Shown: positions 21,496 to 33,025, numbered from the stretch's first letter. The stretch: 64,000 nt of DNA from Aldrovandia affinis (GCA_029706075.1 JAINUG010000471.1:131001-195000); one strand, 5' to 3'. Numbers and translations are program-made. Notes: generated by a model not told the origin, from the sequence alone.

Positions 21496-21984
21496 GGAAG
21501 ACCCACGATGGTGACATTGAGCGCTCCACTCTGGGCCTTGCTGATGGAACCCCTCTTCAGCAGCCAGTGGAAACGGCAGGGATTAACTCCGATCATTAGA
21601 GCTTCTTTTCATGAAATATTCTTTCATGCCACATTGCACTCCTGCTATTTTTAGCCTCCTCTCTGGGCATACATGCAGGCAGGGCATCGTTAGTACGCGC
21701 TGCGCGTCGAGCGAGATGTTTTTCCCTTTCAGTACGCTTCCTCCAACAAAACAATATTTCAATGTTTTTTTGGGGTGTTTTTGTCTGGAAAATACAAGTC
21801 ACTTACAAGCTTGTTCACAGCAGTCAACTCCTTTAATTAATCATTCAAAAGACAAAGAGAATATATTCAAAATATAAATAATGTTCTCATTAAAGTTGGG
21901 AGCAATGCATCGCATTAAATTCCCTTTTTTTCTGACTTGCAGGGGACATAATTGTGAATTACGGGAACCGGATAACTGTGAGGT
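21496..21984. other. Unique stretch, nothing recognised
   Basis: No motif or exon recognised. Confidence 0.5.
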
Positions 21985-22577
21985 CCATTAAAGCTGCTAG
22001 AGGAACTGCTCCCTCCTACCTCCAGTCACTCATCACACCCTACACCCCAGCCAGACCCCTCCTCTATCACACCCTACACCCCAACCAGACCCCTCCACTC
22101 AGCCTCCTTTGGCAAACTGTTTGTCCCATCCCTCCGGGCGCCCAGCAGCCGCTCCTCGCGGTCTCGCTTCTTCTCTGTCCTGACCCCTCGGTGGTGGAAC
22201 GATCTTCCGCACTCGATCAGGACCACGGAAATACTGGCGATCTTCCGCAAGAGACTCAAAACCCACCTCTTCAGACTCCACTACTACTGACTAATTTACT
22301 CATTGCCATTAGTAAATTAGTAAATGAGAACACTTTATGTTCAGTATTGCATTTTGTAATATGTATCTATGTTGATGACTGTCCCCCAAAAAAAAGAAAG
22401 AAAAAAAGAAAAGAAAAGAAAAAAACACCTAACTTTTCCCTCCTTGCGTTACAGGTACGGTTTGCAGCTGCCAACAATTATGTATTACTACACTGATCTC
22501 CGGCGCGGACTATGATTAATCTTACCGTGTATTAGTGCACATCTTGTAAGAGCGTCTGCTAAATGCCTAAAATGTAA
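21985..22577 (+). mobile_element. LINE-A, 5'-truncated copy with C-terminal codons
   Basis: Encodes, with one frameshift, ARGTAPSYLQSLITPYTP and then WWNDLPHSIRTT plus IFRKRLKTHLFRLHY, the standard end of an L2-like LINE protein. The 41-bp TCACACCCTACACCCC block is duplicated. The 3' UTR (A-rich run at 22387-22425) and a partly eroded tail follow. Confidence 0.85.
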
Positions 22578-22701
22578 AGTGCATTAATCGCATTTAGAGG
22601 GTGTGGCTTCGATGTGACCACGCCCATTCCCGGAGAGCCTCTTTTGATCTGGGCCAAGAGGATTTCAGTCTCAACCCAGTAACACATCCCATTCTGCTGT
22701 C

Positions 22702-22770
22702 ACACACACACTCTCTCTCTGTCACACACACACTCTCTCTCTGTCACATACACACACGCACACACACACG

Positions 22771-22801
<31 letters not shown>

Positions 22802-22920
22802 TCTCTCTCTCTCTACACACACACACACACACGCTCTCTCTCTCACATACACACACACACACACGCTCTCTCTCACATCTCTCTCTCACATACACACACG
22901 CACACACACGCTCTCTCTCT

Positions 22921-22953
<33 letters not shown>

Positions 22954-23012
22954 CCCCACACACACGCTCTCTCTCTCACATACACACACGCACACACACA
23001 CGCTCTCTCTCT

Positions 23013-23044
<32 letters not shown>
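22702..23044. repeat. Compound CA/CT microsatellite
   Basis: Alternating blocks of CACACA and CTCTCT with CATACACACACGCA variants, in a higher-order period of roughly 40-60 bp. Confidence 0.95.
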
Positions 23045-23164
23045 GATAATATCTGATGCCCTAATAATCTGTGGATTAAGGCCACAGTGCTATGGGTTGC
23101 TGATCCACTATTTAATATGACAAATGTAGAGATTTGAGGAGCCAGGTAAAAAGCTGTGTGCCAT

Positions 23165-23239
23165 CAACAGAAAGTATATACATATAATATTATATACTAT
23201 ATTACTTTTGATATTTAAGTTATATATATTTTTTATTTT
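23165..23239. repeat. AT-rich low-complexity DNA
   Basis: TATATA and TTTTATTTT runs, contiguous with the A-tail of the next SINE. Confidence 0.8.
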
Positions 23240-23605
23240 TTATTTTATTTTGTTTCAGATTTTATCCCATTTTCTCACAATTTAGTAGCCAATTACACCC
23301 TCTGTTTTCCATGTCAATCCCCCCTCGTATTGTGAGCTCTGCCGTAGCCCTGTGACCGGCAGTGACATGGGCAAAGTATCGTCTCCTCCGAGACGGCACT
23401 CGCCAAGCTGTCGACCGTAACCCCGGTACTCCAGAGCCACTCCTATACGCAGCGAACTTCCTGCCAGCTTCCCTCCCTGAGGCGGGCAGCGAATTCCCGC
23501 CCCCTGGTGGCACTACCGGCCAGAGCCGACTCTGGTGCGGCTGGTGGAATCGAACCCCAGTCGCAGTGGCCAGCATAGAACGTTGTAACCTCTAGGCCAC
23601 CCGCC
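23240..23605 (-). mobile_element. SINE-A copy, near full length
   Basis: The minus strand carries head GGCGGGTGGCCTAGAGGTTA, B box GGTTCGATTCC, body with GCCGTCTCGGAGGAGACGAT, and tail GGGTGTAATTGGCTACTAAA. The CTCF-like block GTGCCACCAGGGGGCGG is read at 23497-23513. Confidence 0.9.
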
Positions 23606-24261
23606 ATCTTTCATTTTTAACACTCGAACCCTTTTAATGACATACTATCCCGCCGAACGATTGGGCTGATCCCTCTGTGGCAATGTGGCGTGTTTTTTAC
23701 CTGACGTGTCATACCTTTGATAAGCTGAGGGGGCCCAAACCAGGACATCCTTTAGAATACCACTGTTGCTTTCCTGACTGAAATAAGAATGAATCAGAAT
23801 AAATCATAAAATCAGAATGAAACATTCAGTTTCTGTTCAGCAGGTCAAACATTCATTTCAGCAGTCTAATGCTTAAATAGCTTAAAAAGCTTGAAAAGTT
23901 TTTACAATTATATTATGTAACAATGTGTACATACATTTTGGTTACATCATACCTACCTGTGGCTACAAACAGACATTAGGGCCAATTAATGGAAAGGGGC
24001 ACAAAAAACCATTATAATATTACAATTTTACTATATGTATGGTCAATAATCATTTAGTTAGTATCATGTATTCTATGACATTTTCCCGGTCTGGTCTGGC
24101 GAGAGACGTGCGGTGTATCCAGGCTATCAGAGCAGAGTGGAGCGGGCACAGTGCGATGGGTGGGGTCTTGTGAAGAACAACAGCTGAGTTAATGCTCAGG
24201 AGCGCTCATTTTCTCTTTCACCGTCAGCCCCATTGTTCCCTGCCCTCGGCGAGCCAAGGCT
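23606..24261. other. Unique stretch, nothing recognised
   Basis: No repeat or exon recognised. Confidence 0.5.
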
Positions 24262-24446
<185 letters not shown>

Positions 24447-24636
24447 CCAAGGCTGACTCACCATCACCACAGGGTCAGCTGTACACTCTAACTGACAACA
24501 CCACATCTGTTCACCACAGGAGGTTTGGATGAAACCTTGCTTTTGTTCATTCCCTCTTTGTTCAGATTTGCAGTATCTATTTGTGAAGACATGTATGGCT
24601 CTGTGCATTCTTCTCTTCAAGTGAAAAACAGCATTA

Positions 24637-25023
24637 GGGCCTCCTGGGTCGTCTAGTGGTTACAGCGTTCGACGCTGGCCACTGCGACCGGGGTTCGATT
24701 CCACCGGCCGTGCCAGAGTCGGCTCTGGCCGGGAGTGCCACCGGGGGGTGGCAATTGGCTGTCCGCCCCTGGGAGGGGGAGGGAAGCCGATATGAGGTTG
24801 CTGTGTATAGGAGTGGCTCTGGAGTACCGGAGTTACGGTCGACAGCTTGGCGAGTGTCGACTCAGAGGAGATGATACTTTGCCTTTGTCACTGCCGGTCT
24901 CAGGGCCATGGCGGCGAACTCACAATACGAGGGGGGGATTGACATGAAAATTAGAGGGTGTAATTGGCTACTAAATTGGGAGAAAATGGGATGGAATCAG
25001 AAACAAATTCTAAAAATAAAAAT
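24637..25023 (+). mobile_element. SINE-A copy, full length, perfect 11-bp target-site duplication
   Basis: AAACAGCATTA occurs at 24626-24636 and 25024-25034, so the 387-bp insert defines the family: head GGGCCTCCTGGGTCGTCTAG with TGGTTACAGCGTTCGACGCT, B box GGTTCGATTCC, then the CTCF-like region, a GAGGAGATGATACTTTGCC block, and tail AGAGGGTGTAATTGGCTACT ending in TAAAAATAAAAA. The head resembles tRNA-Glu (TGGTCTAGTGGTTA, TTCGGCGCT). It is transcribable by Pol III in principle. Confidence 0.95.
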
Positions 25024-25034
25024 AAACAGCATTA

Positions 25035-26188
25035 GCTATAATAAAGAAATGATGATGATCACAATGGTGATTGTGACATCATGTTGGTTTGTTTCGATGC
25101 CCCTATTTCCTTTACACCCAACATTTCCATTATTCATTTTAAGGAGACATAATGGAAACAAGTTTGCCTGCGCGTTTCACCTGCAGCAGTTCATTCAGTC
25201 GCATTGCATGTGTCAGGCGCCAGAACTGTGTGGTGCCAGAGCAGACTGGTCCACGGGGTGTCCGATGGATTCCCATACTGTTTGGGTAGAAACTGTCAAA
25301 GCAAAGCAACAGAATTTGTAAAGAGCTGATAATCTAGATGGGAGGAGGTCACATGGCGCCAGCAGGGGGCGGTGTGGGGGATCCTGTTGGCCGAAACGGA
25401 ATGCAAAAGTAATTTAGCAAAAATCCAGAGAAAACTCCCCCATTGGTGTTCAAAAGCAGGACACTTATAGGAAACTGCCCAGCGGGACAGCACACAGTAA
25501 CTATGAAACACATGAAAGGCCTGCTTGAAGGTCTGCTCCTCTGATCGCGTGGACATTCTGCACACTGCTGTGCTGCTGTCTGCTGTCTGCTTAACCCACA
25601 GCCCTCCAGGTGCTGATGATATGGACATGGTCATATGTACTAAACCCTTGGCTGTCTATGGCCATATGTTCTAAACCCTTTTTTGTTTTTAGGCTGTCTA
25701 GGAGTTCCTGCCATCAAGCTGTGATTTCTTGCCCCTGTCTGTTCTGTTCAAGAGCACATTTTGCCAAATCGCCGTCCGACTCAAACGCAGCGCTGCACAA
25801 TGTGTGACCTAGCGTCTGGGCACAGACGCCAACGCCAGGAGCCAATGGTCGCCGTGGGAGCGCAATCTGCTCGATAATCCCGGCAAAGTCTCTGCATCTC
25901 TGCGTCCGTGACGTCAATTCTTTGCTTATGCTTTTTTTTGACGATGGATGCGCAGGATTATATGAACGTGTCCACGTCACACAAACGCTGCTGTGTCTGT
26001 GCAGCGCCCACTCGGAGCTCTGGCCAGCAAACAGGAACACAGACTCTAATAATGTGCAAAACAACAACCTCTCCATGACCAAAGGATCACAGAATTAGGA
26101 AACCAAACTCATCTCTAATTCATTGTGGACTCTGACCAGCCCTTCAGAATTGATTCTGTATCTTAGAAAAAAACAGTGCCCACTGTGA
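25035..26188. other. Unique stretch with one CTCF-like motif
   Basis: Otherwise no repeat family and no recognisable exon. Several open frames of 65-120 codons have no motif. Confidence 0.5.
25355..25374 (+). promoter_or_regulatory. CTCF-like motif
   Basis: GGCGCCAGCAGGGGGCGGTG fits the CTCF core very well and lies outside the SINEs. Confidence 0.5.
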
Positions 26189-26553
26189 CACTGGGAGAGG
26201 TGGAGGGAGGAGTGGAGAGGGCTGCTCCTCCTCTTTGAGGGGTGGAGGGGAGGAGTGTAGAGGGCTGCTCCTCCTCTTTGAGGGGTGGAGGGAGGAGTGG
26301 AGAGGGCTGCTCCTCCTTTTGGCTGCTGTCAGGTGCTCCTGTTCCTCCCACAGCCTGGAGAGGAGGGCCTTGGACAGCAGCGGCCTCACCTACAGGCAGG
26401 CTCACCTGAGGCTAATGAGCAATCAACTCAGCTGTGAGCCATCGCCTTCGTTAGGCCGTTATGAAAGCACAGCCTGCCATGCCTGAGGGGAGAGGTTTTG
26501 GGGTTTGGTTTATTTTTCTGTAAAAGGACTAAGAGAATAAACTAGCCAGTGGC
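26189..26553 (+). mobile_element. LTR-like sequence fused to LINE-B (inverted relative to 20.5 kb)
   Basis: Starts TGACACTGGGAGAGGTGGAG and carries three 40-50-bp GGGGTGGAGGGAGGAGTGGA-type units followed by GCTGCTCCTCC. The TATA box is changed to TATGAAAG. AATAAA at 26536-26541 lies just before the junction with LINE-B. The copy at 20505-20789 has fewer internal units. Confidence 0.6.
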
Positions 26554-27125
26554 ACAGTGGGGCAAGTGGCATTTTCCCACAGGACATCAGCAATCATTCC
26601 TAATTGCCTGCATTAGGGACCCAAAATGAATAAACCCGGCTCTCAAATTATTACAAAGAGACATTTCAGGCAATTCAGTGAGCAGGCTTTCTTCCACAAT
26701 CTTAATCACAGTGATTTAACTGGTCTCACTTATTCCAGAGACTGAATTGGCTCTTCAGTATTTTTCCTCTGTTTAATATGATAGCTGATAAGCATGCCCC
26801 GTATAGGAAGTACAGGATTAATAATAAGGCTAGCCCTTGGCTCACTCCTGGTCTTGGGGAGGTTTTGTTTGAAAGGAACGCAGCTCGGGGCCAAAGCCAG
26901 AAACTCAGGTCTGGCCACTGACTGGCCAGCTCTCAGATGCCTCAGGAACAGATGTTGTCTTGTGGTTAAAAAAGATATATCAAACTATTATCTCAAATCC
27001 ATGTCTGAAAGTACAAATAATCCAGCAGCTTTTTGGAAGACAGTAAAATCACTTAAAGGTCGACACACTGAAGGTCTTCTGCAGGAAATGGTTTTAGATT
27101 CAGGTCCCGCTAGTGACAAAAGGGC
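26554..27125 (+). pseudogene. LINE-B fragment: endonuclease end and linker
   Basis: Same codons as 19814-20504: the SDH region, here mutated, then FSEQAFFHNLNHSDL, HAPYRKYRI, RCLRNRCCLVVKK, AAFWKTVKSLKG and DSGPASDKRA. It has a TGA in place of a sense codon after TYSRD and a frame change near 26750. It ends abruptly against a second LTR-like piece. Confidence 0.8.
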
Positions 27126-27385
27126 AAAAGGCCTTTATAAAAGCACAGCCCACCATGCCTGAGGGAGAGTTTTAGGGCATGGAGGAAGAGGTGCTGGGGC
27201 TTTGTTGCTGTTTTTCCCTCTAGTGAATATTGTTTGATTTAACTTTGTTGTTTTGTATTGGGTTTAAGTTTGTAAAATGATTAATAAAATCCACTGGCCT
27301 ACCGGAACCCTGTGTTTGGTTTGCCTTTCATCCACTCACCACCTGGCTTGGTGGTCACCCCTGCCACCATGCTCCACCAACCAAT
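27126..27385 (+). mobile_element. Partial LTR-like sequence (TATA to 3' end)
   Basis: Begins GCCTTTATAAAAGCACAGCC and runs through a leader to TTAATAAAATCC (poly(A) signal 27283-27288) and TGGTGGTCACCCCTGCCA. It is more diverged than the other copies. With 26189-26553 it brackets the LINE-B fragment on both sides in the same orientation. Confidence 0.55.
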
Positions 27386-28864
27386 GCCAAGGTTTGATGT
27401 TCAACATATACGACCAGAGAGTACCAACCGGAGAGTACGCTAATACTGCAGGTGTCTGGTTCTGGATGTGTGTATAGGCACACCCTCTCACATGGCCACA
27501 TGGGGATTTGGGTTAAGAGTTCAGGGTTCAGAGCTCTCAAACTCTCATATGCATTAAGCCCTGTGCACCCTGTGTGATACCCACACAGATAACAGCCTCA
27601 CCGTCTGGAGGGGCAGGGGTGGGGTGGAGGGGCAGGGTGGGGTGTGTCGCAGAAGCAGTTAAGGACGGATGAGTGCGAGCGTTAATCTGAATCTCTTAAT
27701 CACCCTGGCACTCTGAGCTGGGGAATAAAGCCCAGTGATCGGGGCTTGAGCTGGGCCTGCATGCTCGTTAGTGCGCCTGCATTAAAAGGATTTTGCGCTC
27801 GTTAGTGTGTCCCTGTCTCTGGAGCTCATCAGGGACGTCTAGTGTCAGCCAGACTTCAGCTTCCAGCTTCCAGCTTTTATCTAACCTCAGCGTTTCCTTT
27901 TTTTTTTTTTTTTTTTTATGCATTTCTATGCTTGCCTCTTTAAATGGCATATGAGATATTAAAAAACAACCCATCTTAATGAGCTGAAGTCAATTGCGCA
28001 GAACCGCTCACAAATGATGTGAGTGCTGGTTGAGCTCCATTTACTTCATTGGTTCATTATTTCAGCGCGTCACCTGTCAGTCCACCTCCCGACGGTCTCT
28101 GGCCCACACTGCTGACGGGCTAACGGTGGTGACAAGCAAAGCTAAATAAAGCTTAAATAGATACTCTATTAGAATACTGTATTATCCCAGAGGGGAAGCT
28201 GTTTAGCAATAATACAGGCAGGCATTGGCATACACATACTAATCTAACACAACATACACACACAACATACTACAAAAGACATGACAGGAACATACAAGAC
28301 ATGACGTGTAAAGTGAGGTCATTATGTTTTGAAGTCCTTGTTCAAAAAGAATTATTTGCGTGGGATGAATGGTTAAATGTTTTCAATTCATCACCAAAGA
28401 AACTAAATAAAACCAAGACGTCCTATTCTACATTTTACACATGGGACATTTGCACCAGCAACTGTAACTCCAAATGAGGGAAGAACACCAACATCATGTT
28501 AATAATATTTATAAAAATGACAATAATAATAATACAGAACATGAATAATGAATCAGGCCATAAATAAAAGACCAGTTTATGAATGAAATAAATCTTTAGT
28601 CTTGGGCAATTAATTAGTGAGATGTCAGTGTGACAGTGTCTATTCATGCAGTGAGTCATCACCAGAAGACAGAGAGGAGCAGGAATGCTTATGAAAGGAA
28701 GGTTCTCTTAAACATGTTTAATTATTATTTCATTCATTTATTTATTTCCTTGCTTGACTCATTTAAGCATGACTGAGCCAGTTGTCATCTTCAGCCCTAC
28801 TTTGGTTTGTGGGGGAAAGAAATGGACAGATCCTACAGCAGTGTCCCCATCAATGCACTTGGAC
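27386..28864. other. Mostly unique stretch
   Basis: A poly(T) run at 27896-27917. At about 28160-28215 the text ATTATCCCAGAGGGGAAGC resembles an antisense fish LINE end (usually GATCCCCGAGGGGAAATTC), at low confidence. No exon recognised. Confidence 0.45.
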
Positions 28865-29209
28865 GTTTATTAAGTTTTGTTTCAGATTTTTCCCTATTTT
28901 TCTCCCCAATTTGGAAGCAAATTATACCCTCTATTTATTTAGATTAACCCTCCCCCCACCAACCAGCTACTCTCGGAGGCCGGCGATGATCCGCCTCCTT
29001 TGAGACAGAACTCACCGACCCCCTTTCTGGAGACACCAATACATGCTTCACAGCGAGTTCATGCCGACCACCCTCCCCCCTCCCTCAGGAGTGGACAGCC
29101 AAACGCCCCCGCCCCCAATCGGGGCTAATGGCCAGGGCCGGTCTGGAAGAAAAGGGTTTAGAACTGTGTCCCTGGCAGGCAGCTCACACTCGTACAGGAC
29201 CAGCCAAAT
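28865..29209 (-). mobile_element. SINE-B copy, 5'-truncated, 11-bp target-site duplication
   Basis: TGCACTTGGAC occurs at 28854-28864 and 29210-29220. The copy lacks about 40 bp of the head, including the A box, yet has intact duplications. This shows 5' truncation during insertion, as expected for LINE-machinery retrotransposition. Confidence 0.92.
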
Positions 29210-29462
29210 TGCACTTGGACTTATCTTTAGCTCATTCTAGAGGGGTTTTGTTCTCGCTCCCTGGCCCACCAAAACCACCTTCAGCAGCAGCCTGGTTTCC
29301 CAGGAGACATGAGGTGTTAGTGTGTGAGCGCCCGTGTGATGACACCTCTGGAGAAGTTAATAAAAGTGCTAATTCCCCTGGCTGGGCCCTCGGTGTCTGG
29401 CTGAGCAGGCGAATCGTTCCTCTGATCACTCCCAACCACACTCCGCTGTTTGACACAAGAAG

Positions 29463-30070
29463 ACTCTCCTCTCTGACTGGTTCCCTATCGCAGCATGTAT
29501 CAAGTTTAAATCACTGGTGCTGTCTTATCAAGCTACTAGAGGAACTGCTTTCTCCTGCCTCCAGACACTCATCACACCCTACACCCCAGCCAGGCCCCTC
29601 CGCTCTGCCTCCTCTGTCACATCCTACACCCCAGCCAGGCGCCCTCCGCTCTGCCTCCTCTGGCAAACTGACTGTCCCTTCCCTGACCCCTCGGTGCTGG
29701 AACGGTCTCGCCTCTTCTCTGACCGCGGATTCACTGGCCATCTTCCACAAGAGACTCAAAACCCACCTCTACAGGCTCAGATTCTGTATATTAACAAATT
29801 GTCATCACCACTGTTTACATGTTTAATACTGTATTTCGTATTTGTATTTATGTTTGATACTGTAAATGTTTTAAATAATAATAAATCAAATCTATTAACC
29901 TTTTTCTTTCCCAGTGTTACAGGTATGGTACGCAGTTGCCTGCAGTTATGTCTATCGCTGTATTACTGCACTGATTGCGCGAACTATGATTGATCTTACC
30001 ATGTATTAATGCAGATCTTGTAAGTCGCTCTGGATAAGAGCATCTGCTAAATGCCTAAAGTGTCAAATGC
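29463..30070 (+). mobile_element. LINE-A, longest 3' copy in the window
   Basis: Reads LSDWFPIAACIKFKSLVLSY then QATRGTAFSCLQTLITPYTP with a duplicated YTPARP block, and, after a frame change, RLKTHLY. The 3' UTR has CTATTAACCTTTTTCTTTCC, CAGTGTTACAGGTATGG and the tail AGTCGCTCTGGATAAGAGCA. Broken by frameshifts. Confidence 0.88.
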
Positions 30071-30227
30071 AAATGTAAGACTGCTGGGTGGTATGGCAGC
30101 TAGCAGATGCATTAGTGATGTCAATGGTCATGTAATCTTTGATAATAAATTAGAGATGAGGGGTCAGTTTAATGAGCTTGTCAAAAACAAGCAAATAAAA
30201 GGAAACATCACCCCTCAGTCTCACTGC

Positions 30228-30292
30228 TAGTTAAAGTCAGTCAGAGAACGAGAGTGTCATTAATTAAAGTCAGTCAGAGGATGAGAGTGTAC
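30228..30292. repeat. Two-copy 33-bp tandem repeat
   Basis: AGTTAAAGTCAGTCAGAG plus GAGAGTGT occurs twice with small differences. Confidence 0.85.
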
Positions 30293-30339
30293 ATGACCCC
30301 TCACTCTCACCGAGGGTGTGATTGGCGTAAGCATTTCAG

Positions 30340-30502
30340 TGTGACCCATTCTCCCTACCAAGGGAGTTTTTCCTTGCCACTGTTGCCTTTAGGCTTGCTT
30401 TTGGGGGGGTCTAGGCCTGGGTTCCCCCTCTGTTAAGCGTTTTGTGACAATTCAATTGTGAAAAGTGCAATACAAATACATTTGATTTGATTTGATTTGA
30501 TT
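30340..30502 (+). mobile_element. LINE-E 3' end
   Basis: Matches 8486-8680: GGGAGTTTTTCCTTGCCACT, GTTTTGTGACAATTC and ACAAATACATTTGATTTG with four pentamers at the end. Confidence 0.8.
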
Positions 30503-30856
30503 CTGTTATTTGGCAGAACGGTCTAGACTCAGGTCTGCGCCATGCAGTCCTCGAGAACAGCATTCATCTGGATTGCATTATGTTTGCAGAACTGTAATTA
30601 TCCCTTCAGATGATCCGATGGTAATTATTTCATAATAACTGTAATTATGAACCCCACGAGTCAATATTTTTCCTACACTTGAGAAAATAGTTCAAGTTCA
30701 ACACGCAATAAAAAAGTCCAACAAGTTTAATTTCTGTGATGAAGATTTTAATTATTTATTTTAGTTATTGATCACCCAGGATTGAGAGCTGCTATTACAG
30801 TATTGGGAATATGCCATATGCATATGTGCCAATTATCAGATCTAAGTTATTAGACG

Positions 30857-30858
<2 letters not shown>

Positions 30859-30887
<29 letters not shown>

Positions 30888-30892
30888 TAATA
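30859..30892. repeat. TAA trinucleotide microsatellite
   Basis: Ten TAA/ATA units with one TGATAA variant. Confidence 0.95.
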
Positions 30893-31144
30893 GGTTTATC
30901 CTCAAACGTTTACCACACACCAGTGGATGAAGAGGGAGACACGGCATCAGTTGCAGCTCCCAGCCTATGATTACGGCCTGCGCTGTGTCCTGAAGATGTT
31001 TATGTAAACTGGCACACAGCCCTGGCACAAAGGGCTCTCGTTGTAAAACTCCAAGTGCCCAGCTCAGCATGCTTCTCAGGGTGTTTTACTGAAAGGTCAA
31101 CTCTACACCGAGCGCACAATGAGGGGACCTCTCCGGCCACAGCT

Positions 31145-31203
31145 GGGTTAGGAGTGGGTTAGGAGTGGGTTAGGAGTGGGTTAGGAGTGGGTTAGGAGTG
31201 GGC
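31145..31203. repeat. 11-bp telomere-like tandem repeat (5 units)
   Basis: Unit GGGTTAGGAGT repeated five times almost without change. It contains GGGTTA but is not the TTAGGG hexamer. Confidence 0.95.
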
Positions 31204-31362
31204 CGTTTGTGTGGAAGCCTGGGATAGAGTGGACCATTGGTGGTGCGAGAGGCGTTCTGAAGATGTCGTTTAGTTCTCTGCTTACAGTAGTGCGTAATCC
31301 TGAGCTCTTTCTGACACGTCCTCATATCAATTACCAAAGTGTTCACCAAAGTACCAAAGTAA

Positions 31363-31442
31363 TTTCATTTACTTATTCATTTATTTGACAGGGACAGTGC
31401 ACAGCTTCTTAGCTGTACCAGAGTTAGCTATAAAGCTCATTT
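31363..31442 (-). mobile_element. Possible repeat 3' end
   Basis: ATTTGACAGGGACAGTGCAC and CCAGAGTTAGCTATAAAGCT resemble a common fish repeat whose class I cannot fix. It directly abuts LINE-C. Confidence 0.35.
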
Positions 31443-31699
31443 ATAATAATAATAATAATAAAGCTTTATTTGTATAGCACCTTTCATACAGAGAATGCAG
31501 CTCAAAGTGCTTTGACATTTCAGCACAGTACAACAAATAAAATAAACATGATAAAATACATGGTAAAATAAACAAGAAGGAAAACATGATAATGAATAAA
31601 AGACGATATAATAATTAAAAGAATAAAATAATAAAATTAATATTAACAGTACTAATTAAAAGCTAGATTAAAAGGTGTGTTTTCAGTTGCCGTTTGAAA

Positions 31700-32390
31700 A
31701 TGTCCACTGAGCCTACCTCTCTAATGTTTTTGGTATGGTGTTCCACAGTTTAGGCGCATAATGTACAAAGGCAGCTTCCCCAATTTTATTTGGTGGAACT
31801 TTTGGAATGTTTAAGAGGCCTGCCATAGAGGACCTAAGGGCTCGTGAAGGGACATAACACGATAGGGAATCAGTGATGTATGAAGGTGCTAGACCATTTA
31901 AGGCTTTATATACAAGTAAAATAACATTAAAATCAATCCTAAAAGATACAGGTAGTCAGTGCAATGTAGCTAAAACAGGGGTAATATGTTCTCTTTTCCT
32001 TGTTTTCGTTAAAAGTCTAGCCGCAGAGTTCTGAATGAGCTGTAATTTGTCAATTGACTTTTTTGGAAGACCGGTGAAAAGAGCATTACAGTAATCCAGC
32101 CTACTTGAAATAAAAGCATGGATTAACTTCTCAGCATCCTGTTGAGTTAGAAACGGTCGTACTTTGGCTACATTTCTTAAGTGGAAGAATGATGTTTTGA
32201 TAACTTTATTTATGTGGGTCTTAAAACTTAAATCAGAATCTAAAATTACGCCTAAACTTGTTACTTCTGTTTTATTCTGATGGGCCAGGTTTCCTAACCT
32301 ATTGTAAAGTGCATCCCTTTTAACTTTGGGGCCAACTAGGAGTATTTCCGTCTTATCTTCGTTTAGTTTAAAAAATAATTGCTCATCCAT
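31700..32390 (-). pseudogene. LINE-C C-terminal region
   Basis: Reads LNEDKTEILLVG, TSLGVILDSDLSF, RLDYCNALFTGLP and AARLLTKT, then LHWLPVSFRIDF, LNGLAPSYITD, and after one frame change KLWNTIPKT and the RQLKTHL-type end. These are the conserved thumb and tail blocks of fish L2-like proteins. Confidence 0.85.
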
Positions 32391-33025
32391 TGATTAATTG
32401 CAGACAGACAGGTAGTCAGGGAGTATAAGGCATTAGAATCATTTGGCTCGACAGAAATGTATAATTGTGTGTCATCAGCATAGCTATGGAAATTAACATT
32501 GTGGTCTCTGATGATATTACCTAATGGTAACATATACAATGAAAAGAGAAGAGGACCAAGGCAGCTTCCTTGCGCAACACCAAAAGATACATCATATTTC
32601 TCTGACATATGATCTCCAAGGCTAATATAAAATTGTCTCTCTGTAATGTATGTTCGAAACCAGTTAAGAACACATTCAGAGAGGCCAACCCAGTTTTCTA
32701 GTCGATCTATTAGAATGCTGTGGTCAATTGTGTCAAATGCAGCACTCAGATCTAGGAAAATGAGCACTGAGACCTTATTTGCAGCAACACTGAGTCTAAG
32801 ATCGTTGACTATTTTAGTTAGAGCGGTCTCTGTACTATGATTAGATTTAAAACCTGACTGGAACTTTTCTAAAATACTGTTTTCATTTAAAAAATTGTTT
32901 AGTTGATTAAAAACTACTTTTTCTAGTATCTTGCTCATGAAGGGTAAGTTGAATATAGGCCTGTAATTACTTAGTACACTATGGTCTAAATTAGTTTTTT
33001 TCAATAGCGGTTTTACAACAGCAGT
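32363..33025 (-). pseudogene. LINE-C reverse transcriptase core
   Basis: RNA-dependent DNA polymerase. Motifs by residue of the open stretch: SNYRPI (12-17), SGFKSNHST (50-58), motif A FLDLSAAFD (83-91), motif B AQGSCLGP (144-151, usually PQGS) and motif C YADD (175-178). The catalytic aspartates are intact. The frame breaks after INQWMSNYF at a run of T (about 32375-32380) and resumes one base over. Confidence 0.9.

Noticed and set aside
24637..24720. A free-standing tRNA-Glu gene
   Set aside because: The acceptor stem does not close, and the sequence continues as a 387-bp SINE with a target-site duplication.
31145..31203. Interstitial telomere
   Set aside because: The unit is GGGTTAGGAGT, not TTAGGG, and only five copies exist.
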